Assembly: GCA_038254435.1 (NCBI GenBank)
Contig: JBBSGD010000018.1
Coordinates: forward strand, 1 to 36,761
Source: JBBSGD01 sp038254435
GTDB taxonomy: Bacteria; Actinomycetota; CADDZG01; WHSQ01
Length of the DNA: 36,761 nucleotides
Direction: 5' to 3'
Part shown: positions 29,535 through 36,761 of the stretch, piece by piece
Position numbering within the stretch: the stretch's first letter is position 1
How the letters are laid out: each line of letters opens with the position of its first letter
The notes under the pieces: model-generated
Told to the model about the DNA's origin: nothing
Seen by the model: the letters and a program-made list of their open reading frames with translations, nothing else
The model's database searches: none
Program-made: the position numbers and the translations under genes

Positions 29535-30584
29535 GTGAGAAAGATCATCTGTGGGACTGCGGCGGTAGCTACCGTCAGCGCTCTCGCTCTCGGGGGGAGC
29601 ACGCGGCCCGCGGCGGCGACAAGCCTGCCCGCGTTGCAACAGCGGGCGCAGGCGGTGGCCGACCGCGTCACGGGGCTCGAGCACCACCTCGCGAGTCTCG
29701 AGCGAACCCGGCGCCGCCTCGACGCCGCCATCACCGCGACGAGTCAACGCCTCGCCGGCGACCGGCTCGCCGCCGGCAGGGCGGCCACCGCCTACGTCGC
29801 GGCGCGCCGTGTCCTCATCGAGCGTGCCATCGAGTCCTACAAGTCGAGCCCGCAGGGCTCGCTGAGCCTGCTGCTGTCGGCGCGCAGCATCCAGGACGCC
29901 ACTGCGGTCGAGGAAGCGGCGGCGGCAGCGGCCCGCTCCAACGAGGCGGCCCTGGATGAGCTGCTCGCTGCCAAGCGGCGCGCCGCGAGGCTGTCGGCCG
30001 CTACCGAGAACCGCAAGGCCGTGCTGCTGACGCGGCGCGCCCGCGTCGCCCGAATCCATGCCTCGATACGGAGCACGCTCGACGCGCGCAAGACGACTCT
30101 CGAGGATCTCGGAGCCAAGATCACGCGGTTGAAGCGCGCCGCCCGGCGCGAGGCGCGGCAGGCTCGCATGGCTGCCGCTGCTGCGGCTGTCGTCGCGCCC
30201 GGGGCCGCCTCGCCGCCAGGCAAGGACGTTTTCGGCCGGCTCGCAACCGATGGTCCCTCGAACGGGATACCGGGCAGCTACCTCGCTACGGGCGTCAGCT
30301 TCGAGGGCCTGGCGTCGTGGTACGGGCCCGGGTTCGAAGGTCACACGACCGCCGACGGCGACGTCTTCAACTCGAACCTCTACACCGCGGCCAGTAAGAG
30401 CCTTCCGTTGCCGACATGGTTGTACGTCAGCCGGGGGGGACGGGGCGTGGTGGTGCTCGTGAACGACAGAGGCCCCTACGCGGGAGATCGCGTGCTCGAC
30501 CTCAGCCGCGCGGCCGCCCAGGCGCTAATCATCGGCGGAGTCGGCTGGGTGAGGGCCGAGATCCTGGTCACGCGCGCTCCGTAG
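29535..30584 (+). CDS. secreted RlpA-like protein with N-terminal coiled coil
   Basis: Exported protein of 349 residues. The N terminus (MRKIICGTAAVATVSALALG, then GSTRPAAATS) is a signal peptide. Residues about 30-220 are a long Ala/Arg-rich helical region with heptad character, as in NlpC/P60 and M23 cell-wall hydrolases of Actinobacteria. The C-terminal 90 residues are an RlpA/DPBB domain: ASWYGPGFEGHTTADGDVFN, SLPLPTWLYV, LVNDRGPYAGDRVLDLSRAA. The aspartate of NDRGPY is kept, but the histidine of the proteobacterial TAAH motif is Ser here (TAASKSLP), so catalysis is uncertain. The start is GTG 29535 with no ribosome binding site. Confidence 0.85.
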   Translation: MRKIICGTAAVATVSALALGGSTRPAAATSLPALQQRAQAVADRVTGLEHHLASLERTRRRLDAAITATSQRLAGDRLAAGRAATAYVAARRVLIERAIESYKSSPQGSLSLLLSARSIQDATAVEEAAAAAARSNEAALDELLAAKRRAARLSAATENRKAVLLTRRARVARIHASIRSTLDARKTTLEDLGAKITRLKRAARREARQARMAAAAAAVVAPGAASPPGKDVFGRLATDGPSNGIPGSYLATGVSFEGLASWYGPGFEGHTTADGDVFNSNLYTAASKSLPLPTWLYVSRGGRGVVVLVNDRGPYAGDRVLDLSRAAAQALIIGGVGWVRAEILVTRAP

Positions 30585-30627
30585 CCCAGATTCCACCCTG
30601 CGCGGCGGTGCGCTCGCCGGCACCTCG

Positions 30628-31140
30628 TCAAAGGCGCTTGTAGAGGCTTACCGTTGTGCCGTTCGAGCCGACATCCACCGCGACCTCGTCCATGAGGCTG
30701 CGCATGATCTCGAGGCCGAGGCCCCCTGCCCTGCGATCGACCTCCTCGGGACTGAGGGGGTCCGCGTCGCGCGATGGGTGGGCGGCCCTGGAAGTCCATT
30801 CGCGCCGCGAGTAATCGCGCACGTAGAACCGTGCCGCGCCCCCCTCTATCTCCCAGCGAATCTCGGGTGAGGGAGCGTCTCCGTCGGCGACCTCGTAGCC
30901 GTGAATAAGGGCGTTCGTGCACGCCTCTGTTACTGCGACCAGGCAGTCGAAGGAGAAGGCCGGGTCTGCACCGGCACCGGCCAGCTCCGCTCTTATCTTC
31001 TTGCGAATACCCGACAGGCTCGCCCTGTTTGCAACGGGCTGATTACGCACTACGCCCGTTCTGAGCCCGGCACAAAGCACCGTTGGTGCACGGGGGACAG
31101 ACTCAGCCCGCGAGGACTTCGTCCGAGAGGTCGTCGTCAT
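30628..31140 (-). CDS. RsbW-like anti-sigma/histidine kinase-type ATPase, copy 2
   Basis: A second GHKL ATPase of up to 170 residues. The N box is AVTEACTNALIHGYEV (near residue 70), then ARFYVRDYSRREW and the G2-like box GGLGLEIMRSLMDEVAVDV. The first 30 residues are probably not domain. ATG 31140 overlaps the plsC end by 38 bp without a good ribosome binding site; GTG 31050 (VRNQPVANRAS) is an equally good start. No STAS, PP2C or sigma gene is next to it. It shares the kinase core with the protein at 26486-26989, but the sequences differ widely outside the boxes. Confidence 0.82.
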   Translation of the reverse strand: MTTTSRTKSSRAESVPRAPTVLCAGLRTGVVRNQPVANRASLSGIRKKIRAELAGAGADPAFSFDCLVAVTEACTNALIHGYEVADGDAPSPEIRWEIEGGAARFYVRDYSRREWTSRAAHPSRDADPLSPEEVDRRAGGLGLEIMRSLMDEVAVDVGSNGTTVSLYKRL

Positions 31141-31837
31141 CGTCAGCCTGCGCCCGGGCTGCGTCTGGGAGCGGCAGCTCGGCGCGGCGCGACGCGTAAT
31201 CGTCGCGGTACTCCTGACCGGACAGCTCGATGATCTCGTGCATGATCTCGTCGGTCACCGACCGCAGCACGTGGCGGTCTTTCTCCTTACCGGCGTAGCG
31301 AGAAAAGTCGAGCGGGCGCCCGAAGCGAATGCGTACCTCGATGCGGCCGCGCAGACGCGGGAACTTGGCGGACTTGGGCATGACCTCTTCGGTACCAGCG
31401 ATCCCGCACGGCACGACCACGGCTCCGCTCTCGACCGCGAGCCTGGCCACCCCTGTACGGCCCTTGTGCAGATAGCCGTCCGGGGAACGCGTGCCTTCGG
31501 GATAGATGCCCAGGGTTCCGCCTGCAGCAAGGACCTCGGATGCAATGGCCAGCGACTGCTGCGATTTCTTGCCGCCCTGGCGCTCGCACGAGATCTGCCC
31601 TACCGACCGAAAGAACCATGCGGTCCTCCAGTTCTTGAAGTAATCGGCTTTGGCGAGATAAGTGACCTTGCGACGCCTAATGATGAGTGGAATGAAGAAA
31701 GAGTCGAGGAAGGAGATGTGATTTGCCGCGACGATGACGGCGCCCTTCCTCGGGACGTTGTCGAGCCCGTCCACCCGGATACGGTAGACGCCGTGAAGGG
31801 TGGGCTTCAAGATGGTCTTGATGAGCCAGTACATCAT
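31103..31837 (-). CDS. 1-acyl-sn-glycerol-3-phosphate acyltransferase (PlsC-like)
   Basis: Membrane-associated acyltransferase of 244 residues for phosphatidic acid synthesis. Motif 1 is VAANHISFLDSFFIPL (NHxxxxD, near residue 41), followed by TYLAKADYFKNW, GQISCERQGG, motif 3 IYPEGTRSPDGYLHKGRTGV and motif 4 VVVPCGIAGTEEVMPK. The last residues are acidic (DDDDDLSDE). Of the possible starts, ATG 31837 (MMYWLIKTILKP) has AAAGAGGG 11 bp upstream and fits the family; ATG 31888 would add 17 residues. It is divergent from the esterase gene. Confidence 0.9.
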   Translation of the reverse strand: MMYWLIKTILKPTLHGVYRIRVDGLDNVPRKGAVIVAANHISFLDSFFIPLIIRRRKVTYLAKADYFKNWRTAWFFRSVGQISCERQGGKKSQQSLAIASEVLAAGGTLGIYPEGTRSPDGYLHKGRTGVARLAVESGAVVVPCGIAGTEEVMPKSAKFPRLRGRIEVRIRFGRPLDFSRYAGKEKDRHVLRSVTDEIMHEIIELSGQEYRDDYASRRAELPLPDAARAQADDDDDLSDEVLAG

Positions 31838-31916
31838 GCGCGCTGGAACCCTCTTTTCGTGTTCACCGGGCAGTTCCCCGCCCGTCATATCCGCGCCACG
31901 CGAGGAGAGTCTAGCC

Positions 31917-32681
31917 GTGTCTGAGCCACCGATAATCGAGGGGGCCGAGGCTTTCGAGCTCGGCGAGGGACCCAGAGCGGTCCTGCTGATCCACGGCTTC
32001 ACGAGCTCGCCGCAGGCCCTGCGCGGGCTCGGCGAACACCTTGCGAGCCGGGGCCTGGCGGTTATCGCCCCGCGTCTTGCCGGTCACGGAACGACGTGGC
32101 AGGACCTCAACGACAAGGGCGCGGCAGATTGGCGCCACGGGGTCCAGCTCGCTTACGACGAGGCAATCGGCGGACGGGACGAGGTATTCATGGTCGGGCT
32201 TTCGTTTGGGGCGGCCCTGGCGCTCGACTTCGTAGAGCGACATCCGGGGCGAGTGGCGGGACTCGTGACACTGGCCGGCATGGTCCACAGCAACGATCCG
32301 CGCCGCGTGCTCGCGCCGATCATCTCCCATTTGGTGCCGTCGGTATCCGGCGTAGGCAATGACATCGCCGAGGCCGGCCGGCACGAGATCGCATACGACC
32401 GGTTGCCCACGCTGGCGACGCGCCGGATGCTGCGTCTGCTCAGGGAGGTTCGAGGCGGCCTCGATTATGTGCGCTGCCCCGTCTTGATAATGCATTCGAG
32501 AAACGACCACACGGTGCATCCGGGCAACGCGCAAATGATCTACGACCGGGTGTCATCCGGCGACAGGGAGATCACGTGGCTCGAGCGTCCTTACCATGTG
32601 CTTACGCTCGACTACGACCGAGACAAAGTCTTTGCCGCCACCTTCGAGTTCATAAAGGAGCACTCTCGCCATGCCTTCTGA
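31917..32681 (+). CDS. alpha/beta hydrolase, carboxylesterase/monoacylglycerol lipase type
   Basis: Serine esterase of 254 residues. RAVLLIHGFTSSPQALRGLG holds the oxyanion-hole region, the nucleophile is in FMVGLSFGAALALDF (GxSxG, near residue 100), the acid is in LIMHSRNDHTVHPGN (near 200), and the base in RPYHVLTLDYDRD (near 230). The late HVLTLD motif is that of Est30-type carboxylesterases, which also resemble monoacylglycerol lipases. GTG 31917 has GAGGAG 9 bp upstream. It overlaps the next gene, the ornithine cyclodeaminase-like enzyme, by 11 bp. Its divergent neighbour is plsC, so a lipid substrate would be sensible, but the downstream gene is unrelated to lipids. Confidence 0.9.
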   Translation: MSEPPIIEGAEAFELGEGPRAVLLIHGFTSSPQALRGLGEHLASRGLAVIAPRLAGHGTTWQDLNDKGAADWRHGVQLAYDEAIGGRDEVFMVGLSFGAALALDFVERHPGRVAGLVTLAGMVHSNDPRRVLAPIISHLVPSVSGVGNDIAEAGRHEIAYDRLPTLATRRMLRLLREVRGGLDYVRCPVLIMHSRNDHTVHPGNAQMIYDRVSSGDREITWLERPYHVLTLDYDRDKVFAATFEFIKEHSRHAF

Positions 32682-33903
32682 GATCGTGACGATCGAGGGT
32701 CACATCATCGACGCCCTCATCCTGCCCAAGGTGCTCGACGAGGTTATCGATGCCGGGGCCAGCTACCGGATCGTGGATCTGCGAATCGGCAGAAGCAACG
32801 AGGACGCCTCCTTTGCCAGGCTGGAGATAGCTGCTCCAGGTGACGACGTGCTGTCCGCTCTCATCGAGCGCGTGAGGCAGATCGGGGCAAACTCCGAGGC
32901 CATCGACGACGCGACCCTGGAAACGGCGGACCTCGCAGGAGCCTTTCCCCCCGGCTTCTACTCGACCACAAATCTCGTTACCGCCGTGCGGATCGACGGC
33001 GACTGGATACCGGTTACACATCCCGAGATGGACTGCGGAATCGTGGTGCAGAACGGCGCCGCCCGGACTATTCCGATGGGCGAGGTCACCACCGGGATGT
33101 CCATCGTCATGCGGGGGCCGGGGGTGCGCGTGACGCCACCGCAGAAGCCTCGCCCCGAGGAATCGCGTGGATCGTTTGTCTTCATGTCCTCGGACGTGTC
33201 CTCGGAGAAACCCAAGGGGCTCCTGGTCGACCAGGTTGCGGCCCAGATGCGCGCGATTAAGGAGTCCGGGCGGCGCATCCTGTGGGTCGCGGGGCCGGCC
33301 GTCGTCCACACCGGCTCGGCCCCCGACGTGTGCGCGCTCATTCGCGCCGGCTACGTAGACGCGCTCTTCGCGGGCAATGGGGTCGCCGCGCACGACATCG
33401 AGTCCAACATGTTCGGCACCTCGTTGGGCGTCTCACTCGCCGAGGGAACCGCCGCCGAGTATGGCCACGAGCATCACATCCGCGCCATCAACGAGATCCG
33501 GCGACACGGGTCCTTCAAGGCGGCCATCGATGCCGGCGTCTTCTCGGACGGCATCGTCTATCACCTCGTCACACGTGGAGCCGATTACATCTTCGGCGGA
33601 AGCGTGCGAGACGACGGGCCCCTGCCGGAAACTGAGTTCGACATGATCAAGGTGCAGGCTCGCCTGCGCGACATCATCTGGGGCAAGGGGGGCGACGACC
33701 TCGTCGGCTATTGCATCGTCGTGGGCACGATGCTGCACGGTATTGCGACGGGCAACTGCCTGCCGGCGTCGGTGCCCCTTGTGTGCGTCGACATCAATCA
33801 GGCAACTGTGACCAAGCTAATGGATCGAGGCTCGTTCCAGTCGATGGGCATCATCACCGACGTTGGCCTGTTTATTCACGAGCTGGCGGAGCGGCTCTGC
33901 TGA
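32671..33903 (+). CDS. COG1915/TIGR00300 protein, archaeal-type ornithine cyclodeaminase
   Basis: The 410-residue product fits the LOR/SDH-like family TIGR00300. The archaeal member MJ1480/MMP1218 and the C-terminal part of cyanobacterial ArgZ/AgrE convert ornithine to proline and ammonia. Visible: an N-terminal domain (IEGHIIDALILPKVLDEVID), FPPGFYSTTNLVTAVRIDGD, the tight VTHPEMDCGIVV segment, and a Rossmann-like C-terminal part with GRRILWVAGPAVVHTGSAPD, AGYVDALFAGNGVAAHDIES, ITDVGLFIHELAERL. The name rests on family memory; the activity in this organism is inferred. AAGGAG lies 10 bp before the ATG, inside the esterase gene. A GTPase of another archaeal-type family is encoded nearby on the other strand. 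Confidence 0.8.
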   Translation: MPSEIVTIEGHIIDALILPKVLDEVIDAGASYRIVDLRIGRSNEDASFARLEIAAPGDDVLSALIERVRQIGANSEAIDDATLETADLAGAFPPGFYSTTNLVTAVRIDGDWIPVTHPEMDCGIVVQNGAARTIPMGEVTTGMSIVMRGPGVRVTPPQKPRPEESRGSFVFMSSDVSSEKPKGLLVDQVAAQMRAIKESGRRILWVAGPAVVHTGSAPDVCALIRAGYVDALFAGNGVAAHDIESNMFGTSLGVSLAEGTAAEYGHEHHIRAINEIRRHGSFKAAIDAGVFSDGIVYHLVTRGADYIFGGSVRDDGPLPETEFDMIKVQARLRDIIWGKGGDDLVGYCIVVGTMLHGIATGNCLPASVPLVCVDINQATVTKLMDRGSFQSMGIITDVGLFIHELAERLC

Positions 33904-33956
33904 GCGCGAGCACATGCAACCCGTCGGACCGGCGCAAAGCTCGTGACAGCCCGCGC

Positions 33957-34556
33957 GTGACCGGCTCGTGGCGCGTCCGGCTCGCGGTGGAAGACGACGC
34001 CGAGCGCGTCGGCACCATCTACGCGCCTTTCTGCCGCGACGGAGCAGCATCCTTCGAAATCCAGGCTCCGGGGACACCGGAGATAGCCGGCCGCATCAAC
34101 GCAACGCTCGCCCACTATCCGTGGCTCGTGTGCGAGGGAAAGGAAAGCATCGCCGGATTCGCCTACGCGGGGCGGCACCGCGAGCGGGCCGCCTACCGGT
34201 GGTCGACAGACGTCACCGTCTACGTGGACCGGAGCTATCGCCGCGCGGGCATCGGCAAGGCGCTTTACACGTCCCTCCTCGCACTCTTGCAAGCACAACG
34301 CTTCCACACGGCGCTTGCGGGCATCGCCCTTCCCAATCCCGCCAGCGTCGGCTTGCACGCCGCCATGGGCTTCGTTCCCGTCGGAATCTACCGGGAGGCA
34401 GGCTACAAGCTCGGCGCGTGGCACGACGTCGGCTGGTGGCAGCGCCCGCTGGCTCCGGCGACTGCGGAGCCTCAGGAGCCGCTCCCCCTCACCGCCATCG
34501 CAAGCAGCCTGCAAGCCGCCGCGCTTGCCAGGGGGTCGGCGCTCATTGCCCGCTAG
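33957..34556 (+). CDS. GNAT acetyltransferase, phosphinothricin acetyltransferase-like
   Basis: Acetyltransferase of about 199 residues. The N-terminal part VRLAVEDDAERVGTIYAPFC, then SFEIQAPGTPEIAGRI, is typical of PAT/YwnH-like enzymes; STDVTVYVDRSYRRAGIGKA holds the acetyl-CoA loop (RRAGIGKAL), and NPASVGLHAAMGFVPVGIYR with YKLGAWHDVGWWQRPL completes the family pattern. Such enzymes acetylate methionine sulfoximine, phosphinothricin or other amino acids. GTG 33957 is preferred because it places VRLAV at the normal N terminus; a CTG at 33900 overlapping the previous stop as CTGA is possible. Its stop overlaps the next convergent gene's stop in CTAG. Confidence 0.85.
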   Translation: MTGSWRVRLAVEDDAERVGTIYAPFCRDGAASFEIQAPGTPEIAGRINATLAHYPWLVCEGKESIAGFAYAGRHRERAAYRWSTDVTVYVDRSYRRAGIGKALYTSLLALLQAQRFHTALAGIALPNPASVGLHAAMGFVPVGIYREAGYKLGAWHDVGWWQRPLAPATAEPQEPLPLTAIASSLQAAALARGSALIAR

Positions 34557-35884
34557 AGATCGAGGCGCTTGGTCAAGATGTCCTTGAGACTCGGGCTCGA
34601 GGTGACATCGAGCTCATAGAAGGCGCGCAGCGCAGGCTTGTCCAGGTCGCAGACCTTGCGCAAATCGATGGGCGTCGCAATGAGGACCACTTCTGCGTCC
34701 GAGGCGTTGATGGTCTCGGTCAGGTCGCGCCGCTGCGCGTCCGAGTAGCCCATGGCGGGAAGCAGCTCACCAATGTGCGGATAACGCTCGTAGACGGCTT
34801 TGATCGATCCCGCCGCCCACGGGCGCGGGTCCACGAGCGTCGCTCCTGCGTCCCTGGCTGCGACGACCCCGGCCCCGTAGGTCATCTCGCCGTGAGTCAG
34901 CGTCGGACCGTCTTCTACAACCAGCACCCTCTTGCCGGCCAGCGACTCTGCTCCTTCTTCAACGGTCACCGGAGAGCGGGCCTCCACGACTTCGGCGTCC
35001 GGGTTGGCAACTGCTATCGACTTGCGCAAGGTAGCGACGTCCTCCGGCGAGGCTGAGTCGACCTTGTTGATGACGATCACGTCCGCCATGCGAAAGTTGG
35101 TTTCGCCGGGGTGATAGGCGGTCTCGTGACCGAGGCGAAGAGGATCGGCCACGGTGATATGAATGTCCGGCTGGTAGAAGGGGATGTCGTTGTTGCCCCC
35201 GTCCCATACCACGACGTCGGCTTCGGCTTGTGCCGACTCGAGAATCGCGGCGTAGTCGACACCTGCGTAGACGATAGAGCCGGCCGCCAAATGGGGCTCG
35301 TACTCCTCACGCTCCTCGATCGTGCAGTCCGCCGCGAGCAGATCTTCGTAGGTGGCAAACCGCTGCACGCGCTGCGCTGCGAGGTCACCGTAGGGCATCG
35401 GGTGCCGCACCACGGCTATTTTCTTGCCGCCCTGCTTGAGGATCGCCGAGACGGCCCGCGTCGTCTGGGACTTGCCGCAACCGGTGCGCACCGCGCATAT
35501 GGCAACCACCGGCTTGGTCGAGGCGACCATCGTCGAGCGAGGGCCGAGCAACGTGTAGTCGGCTCCGGCCGCCATCGCGCGCGACCCCAGATGCATGACG
35601 GTGTTGTGCGACACGTCGGAGTAAGAGAAGACCACCTCGTCAACCTCCAGGCTCCGGATGAGATCCTCAAGACATGCCTCGGGTTCGATGGGAATGCCGT
35701 GTCGATACAGCGGGCCGGCCAGCTCGGCGGGGTAACGACGGTCCTCGATGCCCGGGATCTGAGTGGCCGTGAACGCCACGACCTCGACGCGATCATGGCT
35801 GCGGTAGCGGACGTTGAAGTTATGGAAGTCGCGCCCCGCGGCCCCCAAGATGAGGACCCGCCTCCTGCTGCCCCTGACTGCCAT
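34553..35884 (-). CDS. COG2403 GTPase, cyclic 2,3-diphosphoglycerate synthetase-like
   Basis: The 443-residue protein resembles cyclic 2,3-diphosphoglycerate synthetase of methanogens. The N-terminal Rossmann-like part is RRVLILGAAGRDFHNFNVRY, with ATQIPGIEDRRYPAELAGP and DEVVFSYSDVSHNTVMHLGS. A P-loop follows in CAVRTGCGKSQTTRAVSAIL (near residue 135), then VVVWDGGNNDIPFYQPDIHI, VINKVDSA (NKxD, near 280) and VVEDGPTLTHGEMTYGAGVV. Bacterial members have no settled role, and cyclic DPG itself is not expected here. ATG 35884 has AGGGGAG 5 bp upstream; a longer frame to 36004 lacks support. It diverges from the TetR gene. Confidence 0.82.
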   Translation of the reverse strand: MAVRGSRRRVLILGAAGRDFHNFNVRYRSHDRVEVVAFTATQIPGIEDRRYPAELAGPLYRHGIPIEPEACLEDLIRSLEVDEVVFSYSDVSHNTVMHLGSRAMAAGADYTLLGPRSTMVASTKPVVAICAVRTGCGKSQTTRAVSAILKQGGKKIAVVRHPMPYGDLAAQRVQRFATYEDLLAADCTIEEREEYEPHLAAGSIVYAGVDYAAILESAQAEADVVVWDGGNNDIPFYQPDIHITVADPLRLGHETAYHPGETNFRMADVIVINKVDSASPEDVATLRKSIAVANPDAEVVEARSPVTVEEGAESLAGKRVLVVEDGPTLTHGEMTYGAGVVAARDAGATLVDPRPWAAGSIKAVYERYPHIGELLPAMGYSDAQRRDLTETINASDAEVVLIATPIDLRKVCDLDKPALRAFYELDVTSSPSLKDILTKRLDL

Positions 35885-35922
35885 CGCCACTCCCCTCTGC
35901 TGGACGCTCTGAGCGGATGCCG

Positions 35923-35950
35923 AGCCTACCCCGCCGACCGGGGCTAGGCT
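35923..35950. promoter_or_regulatory. palindromic operator candidate between the COG2403 gene and tetR
   Basis: AGCCTACCCCG (35923-35933) and CGGGGCTAGGCT (35939-35950) are inverted arms with one extra base in the right arm and a 5-bp centre. TAGGCT at the right end also resembles a -10 hexamer 7 bp before the tetR ATG, so a TetR dimer bound here would control its own gene and the COG2403 gene. Confidence 0.5.
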
Positions 35951-35957
35951 TGGGTTC

Positions 35958-36566
35958 ATGGCACCGGCTACCACACAGCGCAAGCTCACCAAGCGCGGTA
36001 CCAAGAGGCGGGAGCAAGTGCTCGAGGTTTCCTCGCGTCTCTTTGCTGAACAGGGCTATCACGGCACTACCGTCGGCGACGTCTGCGACGCTCTCGGCGT
36101 CGGCAAGGGCGTCTTCTACTGGTACTTCCCTTCCAAGGAAGCCCTCTTCAGCGAGCTGCTTCAAAGGACCTTGCTCGAGCTGCGGCGCGCCCAGCAACAG
36201 GCAATCGAGAACGTCCCCGACCCGGTCGAGAGGATCGAGCAGGGCATTCGCGCCACGATCCGATTCTTTCGCGCCGACCCAAAGTTCCTCGGTCTGATCC
36301 GCATCGCCGCGCGTTACGAGGAGTTCGCCTTGTTCGTGCAGCAGGGGCAGCACATCGTCGTGGCCGACACGGCGACGCACATCAAAGAGGGCATGGCGGC
36401 CGGTCGCATCCGCCGGGGCGATCCCGAGCTGATGGCCCACGGCGTCACCGGGGCGATCTTTCACTTCGTCGAGACCTACTTCGGCACCGACGGCGAGGAC
36501 GTATCGAGCCGCCCGCAGCTCGCCGACGAAGCGGCCGCCTTCTGCCTGAGGGGCGTGCTCCGCTAA
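35958..36566 (+). CDS. TetR-family transcriptional regulator
   Basis: The 202-residue protein has a TetR DNA-binding domain: RREQVLEVSSRLFAEQGYHG followed by TTVGDVCDALGVGKGVFYWY and FPSKEALFSELL (residues 17-75). The rest is the all-helical ligand domain, with IRATIRFFRADPKFLGLIRI, HIVVADTATHIKEGMAAGRI and MAHGVTGAIFHFVETYF. The family of the ligand domain cannot be told. ATG 35958 has no ribosome binding site; TAGGCT 7 bp upstream suggests a leaderless transcript. The palindrome between this gene and the divergent COG2403 GTPase gene is its likely operator. Confidence 0.9.
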   Translation: MAPATTQRKLTKRGTKRREQVLEVSSRLFAEQGYHGTTVGDVCDALGVGKGVFYWYFPSKEALFSELLQRTLLELRRAQQQAIENVPDPVERIEQGIRATIRFFRADPKFLGLIRIAARYEEFALFVQQGQHIVVADTATHIKEGMAAGRIRRGDPELMAHGVTGAIFHFVETYFGTDGEDVSSRPQLADEAAAFCLRGVLR

Positions 36567-36571
36567 CCCCC

Positions 36572-36624
36572 CCCAACTTTTCTCAAATCCGTGCGTATTT
36601 CGCTCGCTGCTGAGAAAAGTTGGG
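36572..36624. repeat. 14-bp inverted repeat with AACTTTTCTCA arms
   Basis: CCCAACTTTTCTCA (36572-36585) and TGAGAAAAGTTGGG (36611-36624) are perfect inverted arms around a 25-nt loop. It lies between the converging ends of tetR and the partial gene at the right edge, where a bidirectional terminator is expected, but the stem is only partly GC-rich and has no T-run. A related single-armed copy is at 16364-16395. Confidence 0.8.
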
Positions 36625-36686
36625 AGCGTCCAGTTTCGTGGGTCCAGTAGGAGGGAACCTGGAGCCCTCTGCACGTCGCCGCCTCA

Positions 36687-36761
36687 TCACCTATCCAGGA
36701 GGAACGACAACCAGTCGCGGCCGGTGAGATCGGCTCCGGCGAGCTCCAAGGGAGCGCTGCC
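36687..36761 (-). CDS. C-terminal end of an unidentified gene, cut by the window
   Basis: The minus frame entering from the right edge reads GSAPLELAGADLTGRDWLSF then LLDR and ends at TGA (doubled as TGATGA on the genome). Codon use is GC-rich in third positions, like the neighbours. Only 24 residues are visible, too few to name a family. Confidence 0.45.
   Translation of the reverse strand, partial: GSAPLELAGADLTGRDWLSFLLDR

Noticed and set aside
29412..30344. Minus-strand open frame opposite the second RlpA-like gene
   Set aside because: The plus strand has a signal peptide, coiled coil and DPBB domain; the minus frame has no recognisable feature.

Overview
This window is a piece of high-G+C chromosome that looks actinobacterial. 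The evidence is an Rv1828-type MerR regulator, a DUF3040 protein beside dinB, an mraZ-rsmH start of a division/cell-wall cluster, a mycobacterial-style LexA box, frequent GTG/TTG starts, and 4-bp GTGA gene overlaps. It reads as core chromosome: I see no transposase, integrase, tRNA, rRNA or CRISPR array. All functions are read from the sequence and family knowledge; no database search was run.

Layout. 1-2600 (minus): start of a dcw cluster (HNH endonuclease, then mraZ with a clear promoter and three-repeat MraZ box, a small membrane ORF, and rsmH running off the left edge). 2650-4076 (minus): a secreted RlpA-like beta-barrel protein and a 70-residue protein. 4234-8785 (plus): a moxR-DUF58-transglutaminase operon. 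8829-11159 (minus): MerR regulator, DUF3040 protein and dinB (Pol IV). 11308-12860 (plus): aldo/keto reductase and GNAT acetyltransferase. 12911-17013 (minus): a DUF6504-dnaE2 mutagenesis operon under a consensus promoter overlapped by a perfect LexA box. 17081-20865: a small membrane protein, then threonine synthase-like, DUF59, amidohydrolase, thiE and a membrane protein. 20899-24259: a xylose-isomerase-like barrel protein diverging from a HAD-IB phosphatase, then two tandem DUF72 genes. 24285-26407: thiO-thiS-thiG. 26486-31140: two RsbW-like kinases, an epoxide hydrolase remnant, threonine aldolase, a PPi-type phosphofructokinase and a second RlpA-like protein. 31103-36566: PlsC, an esterase followed by an archaeal-type ornithine cyclodeaminase, a PAT-like acetyltransferase, a cyclic-2,3-diphosphoglycerate-synthetase-like GTPase and a TetR regulator. 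The last bases hold the end of one more minus-strand gene.

The most unusual feature is a dispersed tandem-repeat family. A 22-bp core (GGCCGTCTCGACGGG followed by CGCGCAG) recurs at several unrelated loci with a spacer that differs between loci but is nearly constant within each one. Inside rsmH and the phosphofructokinase gene the period is exactly 33 bp, so reading frame is kept, and the core is read in two different frames. In the intergenic array before mraZ the period is 32 bp. Partial copies lie in dnaE2 and downstream of the amidohydrolase gene. A second, unrelated repeat carries the arm AACTTTTCTCA: it forms a 14-bp inverted repeat at 36572-36624 and a related single-armed copy between DUF6504 and dnaE2.
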